The notes below the pieces were generated by a model. That model saw only the letters and a program-made list of their open reading frames with translations, was not told the origin of the DNA and made no database searches. A DNA stretch of 64,000 nt from NCBI GenBank assembly GCA_963764235.1, contig CAVXRO010000004.1, positions 280,757-344,756 on the forward strand, in the 5' to 3' direction. Below are positions 46,944 to 56,190 of the stretch, in pieces (the stretch's first letter is position 1; every line of letters starts with the position of its first letter). Position numbers and translations under genes: made by a program. The stretch comes from DATFVA01 sp963764235 (lineage in GTDB: Bacteria > Bacteroidota > Ignavibacteria > Ignavibacteriales > Ignavibacteriaceae).

Positions 46944-49900
46944 TTAACTGCTTTGTTTCTGCCGGGGAATTGAAATTCGGAATTTTGTACCCTTGTCTTT
47001 CTTATCCGCAAGAGATATAGTACCGCCGATCCCTTCAATAAATCTTTTGGAAAGTTTCAGACCTATTCCCATTCCTTTTTCCTTGGTGGTATAACCGGGA
47101 TCAAATATTTTCTCCCGATGCTGCACATCAATTCCCTTTCCGTCGTCATCTATGATAAGAATAAAAAAATCTTCATCATTTTTAAGTGATAAATTTATGT
47201 TCTGCGCTTCAGCCTGGATCGAATTTCTGATCATATTTATGATCAGTCTCCTTAACTGGAACTTGTCTGTTTCTACCACAGCTTCATTGAGTTCTGTAGA
47301 GAAATCAATATTAACATTTTCTTCGAGAAACAGATCAAGAGCGTTTTTTATAACGGGAATGATATCCATCGTCTCGAGCTTGAAATTAGGCATTCGCGCA
47401 AACCTTGAGAACTCCGACGCGATAACGCTCAGGTTATCTATCTGGTTAAGGACTGTACCCGAAACCTTTTCAAATATAGAATCAAAATTTTTGTTTTTAT
47501 CTTTATAAGAGATTATTAATTGCTGAACAGCAAGCTTCATCGGGGTTAAAGGATTCTTTATTTCGTGTGCTACCTGTTTTGCCATTTCCTTCCAGGCATT
47601 TTCCCTCTCAAGTTCTGCCATCTCGATTTCGTTACGTTTAAGCTCCTGGGTCATCGCATTAAATCCTTCCAGCAGTTCTCTTACCTCACCGCGCTCATTA
47701 GGATCCAGCTGGACATTAAGATCACCGTGGGCGACCGAATCAGTAGCCCTTGTCAGTCTTCTTATAGGCGAAGATATTTTATTCGCAAGGATAGTACTAA
47801 TCAGGATTATAAGAATTGTGGCGAAGGAATAGATCCCGAAAAGAAAAACATCCACGTCGATCGGGGAAAAGCCCAGGTGGACCTTATTGAATGCATCATT
47901 TACCCCAATAGTGAAATCTTTTCCATCAATGGTTATTTTCTTATAAAAGGAATCATAAGTGTAATCCTCAATTCTCTCTTTAGTAAGATATTCCCTGTAG
48001 CTAAGGTAGTTCAGATGATAATAGACATCTGAATCAAGCTTTTTATCGAAAAGTCCTGCCTCGTAGAACTGACTTCTGGAGCTGAACAGCTGGTTAGTAT
48101 TGTCATAAACAGAAAATGAGATCCTGAGTTCCCGTCCCGCATTTTCGAAGGCCTGCTCAATTGATTTCTGCCCGTTATTCTCTACCTGGGAACGGACATG
48201 GTTCTCAAGATAGTTCGATCTCTCGTTCAGTTCATTGAATACGGCAGCTTGACTCCTGTCGGCTACTATCTGACGGTTATATATCGCAAGGATTATTACA
48301 GGGAGAATGGAAATGATCAGGAATGCTATAAGCAGCTGGGTTCTGAAGCTGTATTTAAAATCCGAATATGTGATTATAAAGAATACTATAAATAGTACCA
48401 GTATAAATATACTGTGAACCAGGAATACCTTGAAGAAATTGAACAGATTCCATGTAATATGTTTTTCTACGAGAGAAACAGATGTAATTATCCCGTTCCC
48501 ATTCTCATTCGTTTTTAACGCATATGTAATATAATTTTCACCATTCAGATTTACTGTCATCCAGGCTTCATTATCCTGTGAAAATTCAGCATTTATAATC
48601 GGCTCATATTGATCGCGTGATGGATAGATATCTCCATAAACCTGGATCAGTTTTGAGTCCCTGAATTCGAATATCTTGAGCTGACGTACATCAAGCACTG
48701 AGTTTATAATGTTCTTTTTCGATTCCAGGAAATCAGGAATATTCCTGGCTCCCCAATTCTGAAGTGTGAAGTTCAGAACGGCCCCGATATAACCGGAAAC
48801 AATTCCCCTCTCCTTAACCGGGACAATACCTGCAAATATTTTTCCGGCGGGACCCCGCTCCGCAGTCATTTCCAAAATTTCAGGTTCTTTACCCGAATAA
48901 TTAACAAGCTGTGAGGGCATCCTGAAATCACTTCTTATCCCTATACCAAACCTGCCGATCTGCCGCATATCTCTATCATAAATCATAACCGCAGAATTTA
49001 TTGACTCACGCTGGAGAGAACTGTTGCTCCAGATAATAAAGGCCAGGGAATTATAATTAGTGTTCAGCATATAAAAAGAATTGCGTACCTCCTGATTATC
49101 CATTGCGCTTGTAAGCGTTTCATTCAGGAGAAAACGCAGAAGATTATCATCGGGACGATTTATTTCAAGTGCACTTGTCTTTAGTGATTCTTTTTCCAGC
49201 TGCAGATTATAATAGTTAAGCAGGGTAATACTGATGACAGATGCCGCTAATGTCGCATAAACAAAATTGTAGAGTGAGTTGAGTCTGCGGAACAATATAT
49301 AATAGAGTACCAGGAAGACAAGAAGTATAAATACAAAACTCAGGGTATAATTTATCAGGGGTTCATGCTGGAGATAAATAAAAAGAAAACCGGTAATTTC
49401 GAAACCAATGAGACAGAAAAAGAATGCTAAGCGTCTTTTCCTTTCATCTTCTTCCGGTATAGTAAAAAAGAAGAGAAGAAAATATGAAATAAGAAAAAGG
49501 ATTATTGTCAGCCCTATGAGCAGGACAGCAAAATTCATTATAAGGAATATAAAATCCGGTATCAGGTTTGCTTCCTGGAAATATCTTAATGTCGAATCAA
49601 AGATCACGCTCTTCATTGAAGCAAATAACACGCGGAAGGTCATAAAGAAAAGCAACACAAAAGGTATAAATAAGAATGCAAAAAGAGAATACTTTTTATA
49701 TTTGACTGAACCGGGATCCCTTATGAAATCAATCACATAAAGGTAGACACGGAGACCTATAATAAGAATGAAAATAGCGGATATTATAAGTTCCACGGGA
49801 GATTTTACAATTCCCCAGGCGAAAGCCGAAGAGAAATTGGCGGGATCGACGGCGGGTCCTTCCAGCAGGTTTGAAGGAAACCCTACGATATAGATCACAG

Positions 49901-50789
49901 CTCTGAACAAACTGCAATATAAAACAAAAATCAGCAGCCTGATCGAGCGATATTTAACACTCTTGAATTCTTTCCTGAATCCGAAAGCAATAAAAAATAA
50001 GGCCAGGGCAACAAGCACAGACTGAAACTTGTTGGTATTGTTCTGAATCGAACTGATGTATGTATCGAGACCGGGCTTAAAAAAACTGACGGTACCGATT
50101 TTACTGTCTTTATTATTGATGAGCTCGAAAGAGTATTTTCTGCCGTCCCTGGATTTGGGTGTGAATGGATTATAACTCACATCGAACCGTGTTAGGAATC
50201 TTTCCGAGATTTCCTTCGTGAAATTCAGCTCATTATAATACTGATTTTGGAGGGAGTAATCTTTTTCAACCGGAAGGCTGACCAGGTAATAGAAAAGATC
50301 ATTCTCAATCCGGACTGTATCTGTTACAGTAAGATAAGTAATTAAATCCCCCTGATAAAAATGGGTCTCGCCAACCGGGAAGCTCAGTGGGAAAATATCA
50401 TCCTGATTTATGGCTATGGATCTGTTCCAGGCAATCATTTTGCCGTTGGGTGCGAGCACTTCAACCGAATAATTATTGTACATATCATCGTTGACAAGGT
50501 TTATCAGCGCCCCGTAAGAAGAATTACCCGGGCTAAGTGTTGTCTTCAGCTTTTTATTCAAACCGGAAGAGATTGACAGCAGGCTGGCTTCCTTCTGTTT
50601 CAGGATTGAATTAACCGAGGATTCGATATCCTTAATTTTTTCAGTGAGTTTCTCAGGCCAGTCGTTTTCCGTATACCGGATATAGATGGGAGTCAATATT
50701 CCAGAAACAAGGATCAGAAGTAAAATAAAAAAGACGATAGCAAAGTATTTCCTATCGCCTTCAAATATCTGAAAAATCTTTTTCGGCAT
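46944..50789 (-). CDS. Large multi-span sensor histidine kinase, NtrY-like
   Basis: A 1281-residue inner-membrane histidine kinase. About twelve membrane segments: one near residues 15-35, an extracytoplasmic domain of about 200 residues, a cluster of eight to nine helices from 250-540, a second soluble domain, then helices near 790, 830 and 990. HAMP follows the last, then the dimerisation helix AKQVAHEIKNPLTPMK with the phosphorylated histidine (about 1070) and the catalytic domain with N box NMIRNSIQAE, DDDGKGI, GMGIGLKLS. The HEIKNPLTP box is the NtrY form. No response regulator is adjacent; the NtrC-type regulator at 63136 is a candidate partner. Confidence 0.9.
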   Translation of the reverse strand: MPKKIFQIFEGDRKYFAIVFFILLLILVSGILTPIYIRYTENDWPEKLTEKIKDIESSVNSILKQKEASLLSISSGLNKKLKTTLSPGNSSYGALINLVNDDMYNNYSVEVLAPNGKMIAWNRSIAINQDDIFPLSFPVGETHFYQGDLITYLTVTDTVRIENDLFYYLVSLPVEKDYSLQNQYYNELNFTKEISERFLTRFDVSYNPFTPKSRDGRKYSFELINNKDSKIGTVSFFKPGLDTYISSIQNNTNKFQSVLVALALFFIAFGFRKEFKSVKYRSIRLLIFVLYCSLFRAVIYIVGFPSNLLEGPAVDPANFSSAFAWGIVKSPVELIISAIFILIIGLRVYLYVIDFIRDPGSVKYKKYSLFAFLFIPFVLLFFMTFRVLFASMKSVIFDSTLRYFQEANLIPDFIFLIMNFAVLLIGLTIILFLISYFLLFFFTIPEEDERKRRLAFFFCLIGFEITGFLFIYLQHEPLINYTLSFVFILLVFLVLYYILFRRLNSLYNFVYATLAASVISITLLNYYNLQLEKESLKTSALEINRPDDNLLRFLLNETLTSAMDNQEVRNSFYMLNTNYNSLAFIIWSNSSLQRESINSAVMIYDRDMRQIGRFGIGIRSDFRMPSQLVNYSGKEPEILEMTAERGPAGKIFAGIVPVKERGIVSGYIGAVLNFTLQNWGARNIPDFLESKKNIINSVLDVRQLKIFEFRDSKLIQVYGDIYPSRDQYEPIINAEFSQDNEAWMTVNLNGENYITYALKTNENGNGIITSVSLVEKHITWNLFNFFKVFLVHSIFILVLFIVFFIITYSDFKYSFRTQLLIAFLIISILPVIILAIYNRQIVADRSQAAVFNELNERSNYLENHVRSQVENNGQKSIEQAFENAGRELRISFSVYDNTNQLFSSRSQFYEAGLFDKKLDSDVYYHLNYLSYREYLTKERIEDYTYDSFYKKITIDGKDFTIGVNDAFNKVHLGFSPIDVDVFLFGIYSFATILIILISTILANKISSPIRRLTRATDSVAHGDLNVQLDPNERGEVRELLEGFNAMTQELKRNEIEMAELERENAWKEMAKQVAHEIKNPLTPMKLAVQQLIISYKDKNKNFDSIFEKVSGTVLNQIDNLSVIASEFSRFARMPNFKLETMDIIPVIKNALDLFLEENVNIDFSTELNEAVVETDKFQLRRLIINMIRNSIQAEAQNINLSLKNDEDFFILIIDDDGKGIDVQHREKIFDPGYTTKEKGMGIGLKLSKRFIEGIGGTISLADKKDKGTKFRISIPRQKQSS

Positions 50790-51256
50790 TAATTAATTGT
50801 AATCTGTGAAATCTTCCAGTTTTTACCTGTTTTCTTTAACGCAATATATACCTGCGCCAGATCTCTTTTGCCGCGGTATTCAAACTGGTATTCGCCGGTA
50901 GCGTATGGATTATTGGGATCAGTCTGAATATTGTCAAATCTGAACGCTGTTACCCTGTACACCTTAAAGAAATCTTCCAGTACATAATAAGCCTGGTTGG
51001 AGCTGTAATAGCCGCTGATTCCGTTTGACAAACTTAAATAGGTTTGTGAAGAAAAATACCTGGCTACTGATTCCACATCCCGGTTTGCTATTCCGCTGCT
51101 GATTTCCGTAAAGATTTTATAGCTTTCACTTTGTGTATTCTTTTTTGAATTTGAATTAAAATCCTGGGAATAAGCGGAATTAACAAAGTTCAGGCAGAGC
51201 AGGCTTAACACTATGTAAAAACTTTTCTTCATTTTATTCAGCCGCAATTTAAGCAT
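50789..51256 (-). CDS. DUF4783-like exported protein
   Basis: A 155-residue exported protein with signal peptide (about 9-30, ending SAYSQ) and a domain resembling DUF4783: NRDVESVARYFSSQTYLSLSNGISG then QAYYVLEDFFKVYRVTAFRF and TGEYQFEYRGKRDLAQVYIALKK. The family is widespread in Bacteroidota and of unknown function, with an NTF2-like look. The stop overlaps the kinase start (TAATG), so it is coupled to it. A start at the internal ATG 51232 is also possible. Confidence 0.72.
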   Translation of the reverse strand: MLKLRLNKMKKSFYIVLSLLCLNFVNSAYSQDFNSNSKKNTQSESYKIFTEISSGIANRDVESVARYFSSQTYLSLSNGISGYYSSNQAYYVLEDFFKVYRVTAFRFDNIQTDPNNPYATGEYQFEYRGKRDLAQVYIALKKTGKNWKISQITIN

Positions 51257-51310
51257 TCTTCTAAAGTAAATCTATAATAACCTGACACAGCCTGAACTAT
51301 TTCAAAATCA

Positions 51311-52141
51311 TTATTCTGAAACCGCCGTAACATTCCTCGTCTGAGGTCTGCTGAGTTCTTTTCTCTCACCTGCAGGTGTTCTTGGTTTAAGCATACGGTT
51401 TCCTTCTACTAACTGGAATGACCAGTCGAATACAATCCTGTTAGGAGTTATTGACGACACTCTTATCTTTGCGTAATGATTATCCCAGGTCCAGATTACA
51501 TAGGTATGTCCAATCCTGGCTATTGCATCTTTGGTAGAGTTCCAGCCTCCGTCAGGAGCATAAGGAATATCCCAGATATCCTGTGTCGGACCCATATCCT
51601 GAATATCAGAATCATTCCATACATCCAGGTAATAAGTACCCTGGTAATTTTCAAAAAAGAAATCCGCTGTCTCATCATCATAAGGAACTACGCTGTAATC
51701 ATTGAAAGTATATCCTGCCATATCGGGATAAGCGCGGTAATCAAAAATGGACTGATTGAAACCTTCGGGTCTCGGAGTTGCATAAATAACATCATAGCTA
51801 AGTTCACTCTCATTTCCATTGTAATCATATGCCGTAACTGCATAATAAGTGGTAATTCCGTTGGACGCATCATAATCAACAAAATAATTCTGGCTGGTGG
51901 AGCCGATTAAAGTATACTTGCCATCATAGCTGTCAGAATAATATACATTATAACCTGCCAGATCATTTTCATAGTTATTGTTCCAGGAAAGATCCACACG
52001 GTTATCGCCATTCAGAACGGTAATTCCTGTAGGCACATCAGGTGGAACATTGTCAACTCTGGCGAATGGGTCGTTTACTCCGCAGGAGTAAAGAAACAGA
52101 GATGTTAAGAGTATCAACGGGTAATATATCAGTTTTTTCAT
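51311..52141 (-). CDS. Lipoprotein with fibronectin type III domain
   Basis: A 276-residue lipoprotein. The lipobox FLYSC is near residues 16-20. A fibronectin type III domain spans about 32-125 (PPDVPTGITVLNGDNRVDLSW, GYNVYYSD, YYAVTAYDYNGNES). The rest contains an aromatic- and aspartate-rich region (YTFNDYSVVPYDDETADFFF) and ends in a basic tail. The start of a minus-strand run that includes the DUF4783 gene 54 bases downstream. No enzymatic motif; probably an envelope or surface protein. Confidence 0.8.
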   Translation of the reverse strand: MKKLIYYPLILLTSLFLYSCGVNDPFARVDNVPPDVPTGITVLNGDNRVDLSWNNNYENDLAGYNVYYSDSYDGKYTLIGSTSQNYFVDYDASNGITTYYAVTAYDYNGNESELSYDVIYATPRPEGFNQSIFDYRAYPDMAGYTFNDYSVVPYDDETADFFFENYQGTYYLDVWNDSDIQDMGPTQDIWDIPYAPDGGWNSTKDAIARIGHTYVIWTWDNHYAKIRVSSITPNRIVFDWSFQLVEGNRMLKPRTPAGERKELSRPQTRNVTAVSE

Positions 52142-52594
52142 GGCCTTTGTCCTAAAGTTTTACAGTATGAGTAAGTCAAGATAGGTGCCATCAGAAATCC
52201 TGAGTTTTTTGCGAAAATAGAAAGAATTTGGAATTTTAGTTGTATATAATTCTATACAGTATAGTACAATCAAATAGAGGCTGAGTTGAACTGGATTTTC
52301 GAAGTATTTCAGGTTCTTATTGTTAAGGTGGTCAATTTTCAGAAGGAATTAATATAAATTGAAAACTAAATAATTTGAATCAAAATAAGAATGCTCAAAT
52401 GAAATATAAAGAACACTGACAATTCTGTCATATTTTTGGAGTGCTTTAATGTCAGTATCACATAAAAACTTCCAGGAAAGAGTGCGTTTTTAGAAAATTC
52501 TAAAAATGTCTCATATTGAGAGTAACTCCGCTTCAACTCCACTGCAGCTCCGGGATACTAAATGCGAATTCCACAATATAATCTTCAGAAAACC
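52142..52594. other. Gene-free stretch between pyrC and the FN3 lipoprotein
   Basis: These 453 bases lie between two minus-strand genes and must hold the lipoprotein promoter. The stretch 52240-52269 is a loose palindrome (TTGTA ... TACAA) in very AT-rich sequence, a candidate operator or promoter. Nothing resembling a gene or a strong terminator for the pyr operon is seen. Confidence 0.35.
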
Positions 52595-53893
52595 TTATAT
52601 ATTAATAAACCCGTCGGAGTCAGTCAGATACATCTTCCCTTTGTTAATTACACCAATAGCCTTCCCGGTCATCAGCCTTTTATCGAAGGGAGAGTTATGC
52701 GATTTACTTTTGAATTTTTTAACATCCACCGTCCACACAGCATCAGGATCAAGAATAGTAATATTTGCAGTCTCCCCTTCCTCAAATTTAGGAACAGGAA
52801 TATTCAGAATTTTCCTTGGATTTATTGCCAGCTTCTCAACTATTTGTTCCAGGGTAAGGACCTTTTTTGCGTACAGCTCAGATAAGGCAAGTCCTGCCTG
52901 GGTCTCCAGTCCAAGTATACCATTAGGTGCATACTCAAATTCCGCTTCTTTTTCTTCCGGCGAGTGAGGGGCGTGGTCACTTGCTATACAGTCGATAGTA
53001 CCGTCCTTAAGTCCTTTCACAACCGCATCAACATCCGTCTGGGTTCTTAAAGGAGGACTCATTTTCACATTTGTATCATAAGTTTTAACCGCGTCATCGG
53101 TCAGGCTGAAATGATGTGGGGTAGCCTCCGCGGTAACTTTAATTCCTTTCTTCTTTGCCTCCCTAACCATATCGACCGACTTTTTTGTGCTTATATGGGC
53201 GATATGAATTCTTCCGCCGGTATATTCAGCCATCAGTATATCGCGGCTGACGATGATATCTTCAGAAACAGAAGGGACAGGAGGAAGTCCTAGTGTGGTG
53301 GAATTAATACCCTCGTTCATTGCACCTCCGATAAGAGATTCATCCTCGCAATGTTCTATAACAGGGACGTTATACATACCGGAGTATTCAAGGGAGCGCC
53401 TCAGCATCGCAGAAGTCTTTATTGCGGTACCATCGTCGGAGAAACCGACAGCCCCGGCCTCAACAAGTTCAGCCATCGGAGAAATAACTTCTCCTTTTCT
53501 GCCGACAGTTGCCGCACCAATTGGGTGTACATCAACCAGGTGGTTAGCAGCTTTTTCTTTAATTAAGGTTACAACCTCCGCAGAATCAATTGCAGGCTCG
53601 GTATTGGGCATGCAGGCGAGACCCGTGAAGCCGCCGCTTGCCGCCGCGTCGCAGCCTGTTTTAACGGTTTCCTCATCCTCCCTTCCCGGTTCACGCAGAT
53701 GAACGTGCATATCAAAAAATCCCGGCACAGCGTACTTGCCGGTAAAATCATAAACCTTAACATCGCCGGCTTCTTTATCCGGTATCTTCCCTATCGTGGT
53801 AATTTTTCCATCGGTTATTAATAAGTCGGTTCCCTTTTCATTCAATCCCTGGTCAGGATTCAGAAGATTTATATTCTTTAAGATAATTTTCAT
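52595..53893 (-). CDS. pyrC: Dihydroorotase
   Basis: Third step of pyrimidine synthesis, closing carbamoyl-aspartate to dihydroorotate; 432 residues, class I type. Zinc ligands are seen in FDMHVHLREPG near 60 and in the later histidines (VIEHCEDES near 178, HIAHIST near 231), and the catalytic aspartate in IASDHAPHSPEEK near 305. It ends the pyrR-pyrB-pyrC operon, 9 bases after pyrB. Its expression is expected to follow the leader attenuator upstream of pyrR. Confidence 0.96.
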   Translation of the reverse strand: MKIILKNINLLNPDQGLNEKGTDLLITDGKITTIGKIPDKEAGDVKVYDFTGKYAVPGFFDMHVHLREPGREDEETVKTGCDAAASGGFTGLACMPNTEPAIDSAEVVTLIKEKAANHLVDVHPIGAATVGRKGEVISPMAELVEAGAVGFSDDGTAIKTSAMLRRSLEYSGMYNVPVIEHCEDESLIGGAMNEGINSTTLGLPPVPSVSEDIIVSRDILMAEYTGGRIHIAHISTKKSVDMVREAKKKGIKVTAEATPHHFSLTDDAVKTYDTNVKMSPPLRTQTDVDAVVKGLKDGTIDCIASDHAPHSPEEKEAEFEYAPNGILGLETQAGLALSELYAKKVLTLEQIVEKLAINPRKILNIPVPKFEEGETANITILDPDAVWTVDVKKFKSKSHNSPFDKRLMTGKAIGVINKGKMYLTDSDGFINI

Positions 53894-53902
53894 TGATTCC
53901 TC

Positions 53903-54823
53903 TTAATTTAATGTACCCAGCAGGTAGAGCACAGCCATCCTGACTGCAACGCCGTTCGTAACCTGTTTAAGAATGATCTGATGCATACCGTCCGCAACCT
54001 CGGATGATATTTCAACCCCGCGGTTAATCGGTCCCGGGTGAAGTATAAGCACATCCTTTCCATTCTTTTCAAGCCGTTCAGTAGTGATTCCAAAATATTT
54101 TGAATACTCCCTGATGGAAGGGAAATATTCCCTGGCTTTTCTTTCAAGCTGAATTCTCAAAATATTAAGCACATCATTTTCCTGGATGGCTTCATCAATA
54201 TTGTAAATAACTTTAACACCCAGTTCTTCCATATACCTGGGAATCATTGTAGAAGGACCGCAGACAGAAACATCAGCCCCCATTGTTTTCAGTCCGTAAA
54301 TATTCGAGAGAGCAACGCGGCTGTGGGCAACATCGCCGACGATACAAACCTTCACTCCATCCAGTCTGCCCAGCTTTTCCCTTATTGAATACATATCCAG
54401 CAGAGCCTGTGTTGGGTGTTCGTGAATTCCGTCGCCGGCATTAATGATATTGGCATCGCAGATCTTTGTAAGGAATAACGGGGTTCCGGCTGCGGCATGA
54501 CGAACCACAACCATATCAACTTTCATTGCCTCAATATTCCTCATCGTATCTTTAAAGGTTTCGCCTTTACTCACGCTGCTGCCTGAAGCAGAAAAATTTA
54601 TTGAATCGGCAGAAAGCCTTTTCTCAGCAAGTTCAAATGAAATTCTTGTGCGGGTGGAATTTTCAAAAAAAAGGTTCACAATAGTTTTTCCCTGCAGCGT
54701 AGGGACTTTCTTAATAGGCCGTTCAAGGACCTCCCTGAAGGTTGTAGCCGTATCAAGAATAAGTTGGATATCCTCTTTGGGAACCCCGTGCAATCCAAGT
54801 AGATGTCTGCCTGATAATGCCAT
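53903..54823 (-). CDS. pyrB: Aspartate carbamoyltransferase catalytic subunit
   Basis: Joins carbamoyl phosphate and aspartate; 306 residues. Carbamoyl-phosphate loop FFENSTRTRISFELAEKRL near 52-70, the GDGIHEHPTQALLDMYSI block near 131-148, GDVAHSRVALSN near 162 and the aspartate-binding end LHPGPINRGVEIS near 262. No regulatory pyrI gene is in the operon, which fits a free trimer controlled at transcription by PyrR. Confidence 0.97.
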   Translation of the reverse strand: MALSGRHLLGLHGVPKEDIQLILDTATTFREVLERPIKKVPTLQGKTIVNLFFENSTRTRISFELAEKRLSADSINFSASGSSVSKGETFKDTMRNIEAMKVDMVVVRHAAAGTPLFLTKICDANIINAGDGIHEHPTQALLDMYSIREKLGRLDGVKVCIVGDVAHSRVALSNIYGLKTMGADVSVCGPSTMIPRYMEELGVKVIYNIDEAIQENDVLNILRIQLERKAREYFPSIREYSKYFGITTERLEKNGKDVLILHPGPINRGVEISSEVADGMHQIILKQVTNGVAVRMAVLYLLGTLN

Positions 54824-54826
54824 TAA

Positions 54827-55372
54827 TTATCCTTCTTTATTTTCAACCAGGTAGATAGCATCCTCGCCGTCTATCTCCTGCATTTTAACTTTAATTTCCT
54901 CAGAATTTGCGGTGGGAATATTTTTACCCACATAATCGGCGCGGATCGGCAGTTCCCTGTGTCCCCGGTCCACCAGAACAAAAAGCTGTATGGCAGCAGT
55001 TCTGCCGTAATCCATCAGTGCATTTAATGCTGACCGCACCGTTCTTCCCGTGTAGAGAACATCATCAATCAGTACAACAATCTTTTCATTTATATCGAAA
55101 GTAATATCTGATACGGAAACCTGCGGCTGCTTCAGGCGAGTGCGGAAATCATCACGGTAAAGAGTAACATCGAGAACGCCCAAAGGCAGTTCAATATTCT
55201 CTATTGATTTAATCTTTTCAAATATCCGGTTAGCCAGGAACTCGCCTCTCGTTTTCATACCAATAAGAACAAGATTTTTAGCTCCTTTATTTCTTTCAAG
55301 AATCTCGTGGGCTATCCTTGTGATTATGCGGTTTAGCCCCTCCTGGTCTACTACTTTTGCTTTTACGTTCAT
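54827..55372 (-). CDS. pyrR: PyrR bifunctional regulator/uracil phosphoribosyltransferase
   Basis: RNA-binding regulator of pyrimidine genes that also has a weak uracil phosphoribosyltransferase activity; 181 residues. The PRPP loop VVLIDDVLYTGRTVRSALNAL is near 96-116, and LVLIGMKTRGEFLANRI near 36-52 is the RNA-binding and dimer region. GGAGG, eleven bases before the ATG, lies inside the leader hairpin. It is first in the pyr operon, as in Bacillus, and its own RNA target lies just upstream. Confidence 0.95.
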   Translation of the reverse strand: MNVKAKVVDQEGLNRIITRIAHEILERNKGAKNLVLIGMKTRGEFLANRIFEKIKSIENIELPLGVLDVTLYRDDFRTRLKQPQVSVSDITFDINEKIVVLIDDVLYTGRTVRSALNALMDYGRTAAIQLFVLVDRGHRELPIRADYVGKNIPTANSEEIKVKMQEIDGEDAIYLVENKEG

Positions 55373-55478
55373 ATATAAAAAATCCTCCTTGGAAAATTTC
55401 CTTGGAGGTCACCTTCTTTAGCTTTTGTTATTTTAGTTTTGTCCATTCCTTCTCCACCTCTCCGGATAGATTTAAAGG
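55373..55478 (-). promoter_or_regulatory. pyr operon leader: PyrR-binding loop and terminator
   Basis: On the minus strand the 14 bases at 55468-55455 read TATCCGGAGAGGTG, matching the PyrR binding-loop consensus ARUCCNGNGAGGYU in 12 positions, with the outer pair changed from A-U to U-G; CCTT/AAGG flank it (55478-55448). Downstream, CCTCC (55408-55404) pairs with GGAGG (55388-55384) around an inner GGAA/TTCC pairing, followed by a T-run: a terminator that also buries the pyrR ribosome site. GAGGT in the loop (55460-55456) can pair with ACCTC (55409-55405), a possible antiterminator. Known in Bacillus: PyrR with UMP favours termination. Confidence 0.8.
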
Positions 55479-55632
55479 TTTTTAATTAAGTGATCAAAAC
55501 TTAAGAGAATTCCTTTGAAAAGTAAAGTGGGACTTCCTGTTTTTCGTTTACCTCTCTCAAAAATTGGTAATCGGGCTGTACCGGTTTGCGGGGGAAAGGA
55601 CCGGCAGAAAATTATGGCCCCCACGCTCTTCC
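55479..55632. other. Upstream region of the pyr operon
   Basis: About 150 bases between the PyrR loop and the tandem array. They should contain the pyr promoter on the minus strand; no strong promoter match is evident. GGGGGCCATAATTTTC lies close to the array edge. No gene is seen. Confidence 0.35.
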
Positions 55633-56190
55633 TTGGAATTTGAATATAAAGCCTTATTTTTAAAGCCTTGATTCGGGGTGTAGCGCAGCCCGGTTAGCGC
55701 GTGGCGCTTAGGCGCCAAGGTCGAGAGTTCAAATCTAAACCAGATTTAACCTTTTTGGAATTTGAATATAAAGCCATTATTTTTAAAGCCTTGATTCGGG
55801 GTGTAGCGCAGCCCGGTTAGCGCGTGGCGCTTAGGCGCCAAGGTCGAGAGTTCAAATCTAAACCAGATTTAACCTTTTTGGAATTTGAATATAAAGCCTT
55901 ATTTTTAAAGCCTTGATTCGGGGTGTAGCGCAGCCCGGTTAGCGCGTGGCGCTTAGGCGCCAAGGTCGAGAGTTCAAATCTAAACCAGATTTAACCTTTT
56001 TGGAATTTGAATATAAAGCCTTATTTTTAAAGCCTTGATTCGGGGTGTAGCGCAGCCCGGTTAGCGCGTGGCGCTTAGGCGCCAAGGTCGAGAGTTCAAA
56101 TCTAAACCAGATTTAACCTTTTTGGAATTTGAATATAAAGCCTTATTTTTAAAGCCTTGATTCGGGGTGTAGCGCAGCCCGGTTAGCGCG
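55633..56190 (+). repeat. Tandem 122-bp array of broken tRNA-Pro-like units
   Basis: About 4.6 copies of a 122-bp unit; successive copies are spaced 123, 122, 122 and 122 bases and are identical except for one inserted A in the second. tRNA-like parts start at 55674, 55797, 55919 and 56041; the fifth runs into the intact tRNA-Pro at 56163. Each unit shares the first 28 bases of that tRNA, then has its own anticodon hairpin (TGGCGCTTAGGCGCCA), the AGGTC variable loop and TTCAAAT T loop, but the T stem and acceptor end are replaced by AAATCTAAACCAGATTT (a 6-bp hairpin) and CCTTTTT. A promoter-like TTGGAA-N16-TATTTT lies 13 bases before each tRNA start. Confidence 0.92.

Noticed and set aside
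55674..56103. Array units as functional tRNA genes
   Set aside because: No 3' strand for the acceptor stem, a T stem with only two pairs, and a six-base anticodon loop.
55633..56190. Tandem array read as a CRISPR
   Set aside because: The units are 122 bases of continuous identity without variable spacers, and they contain tRNA sequence.
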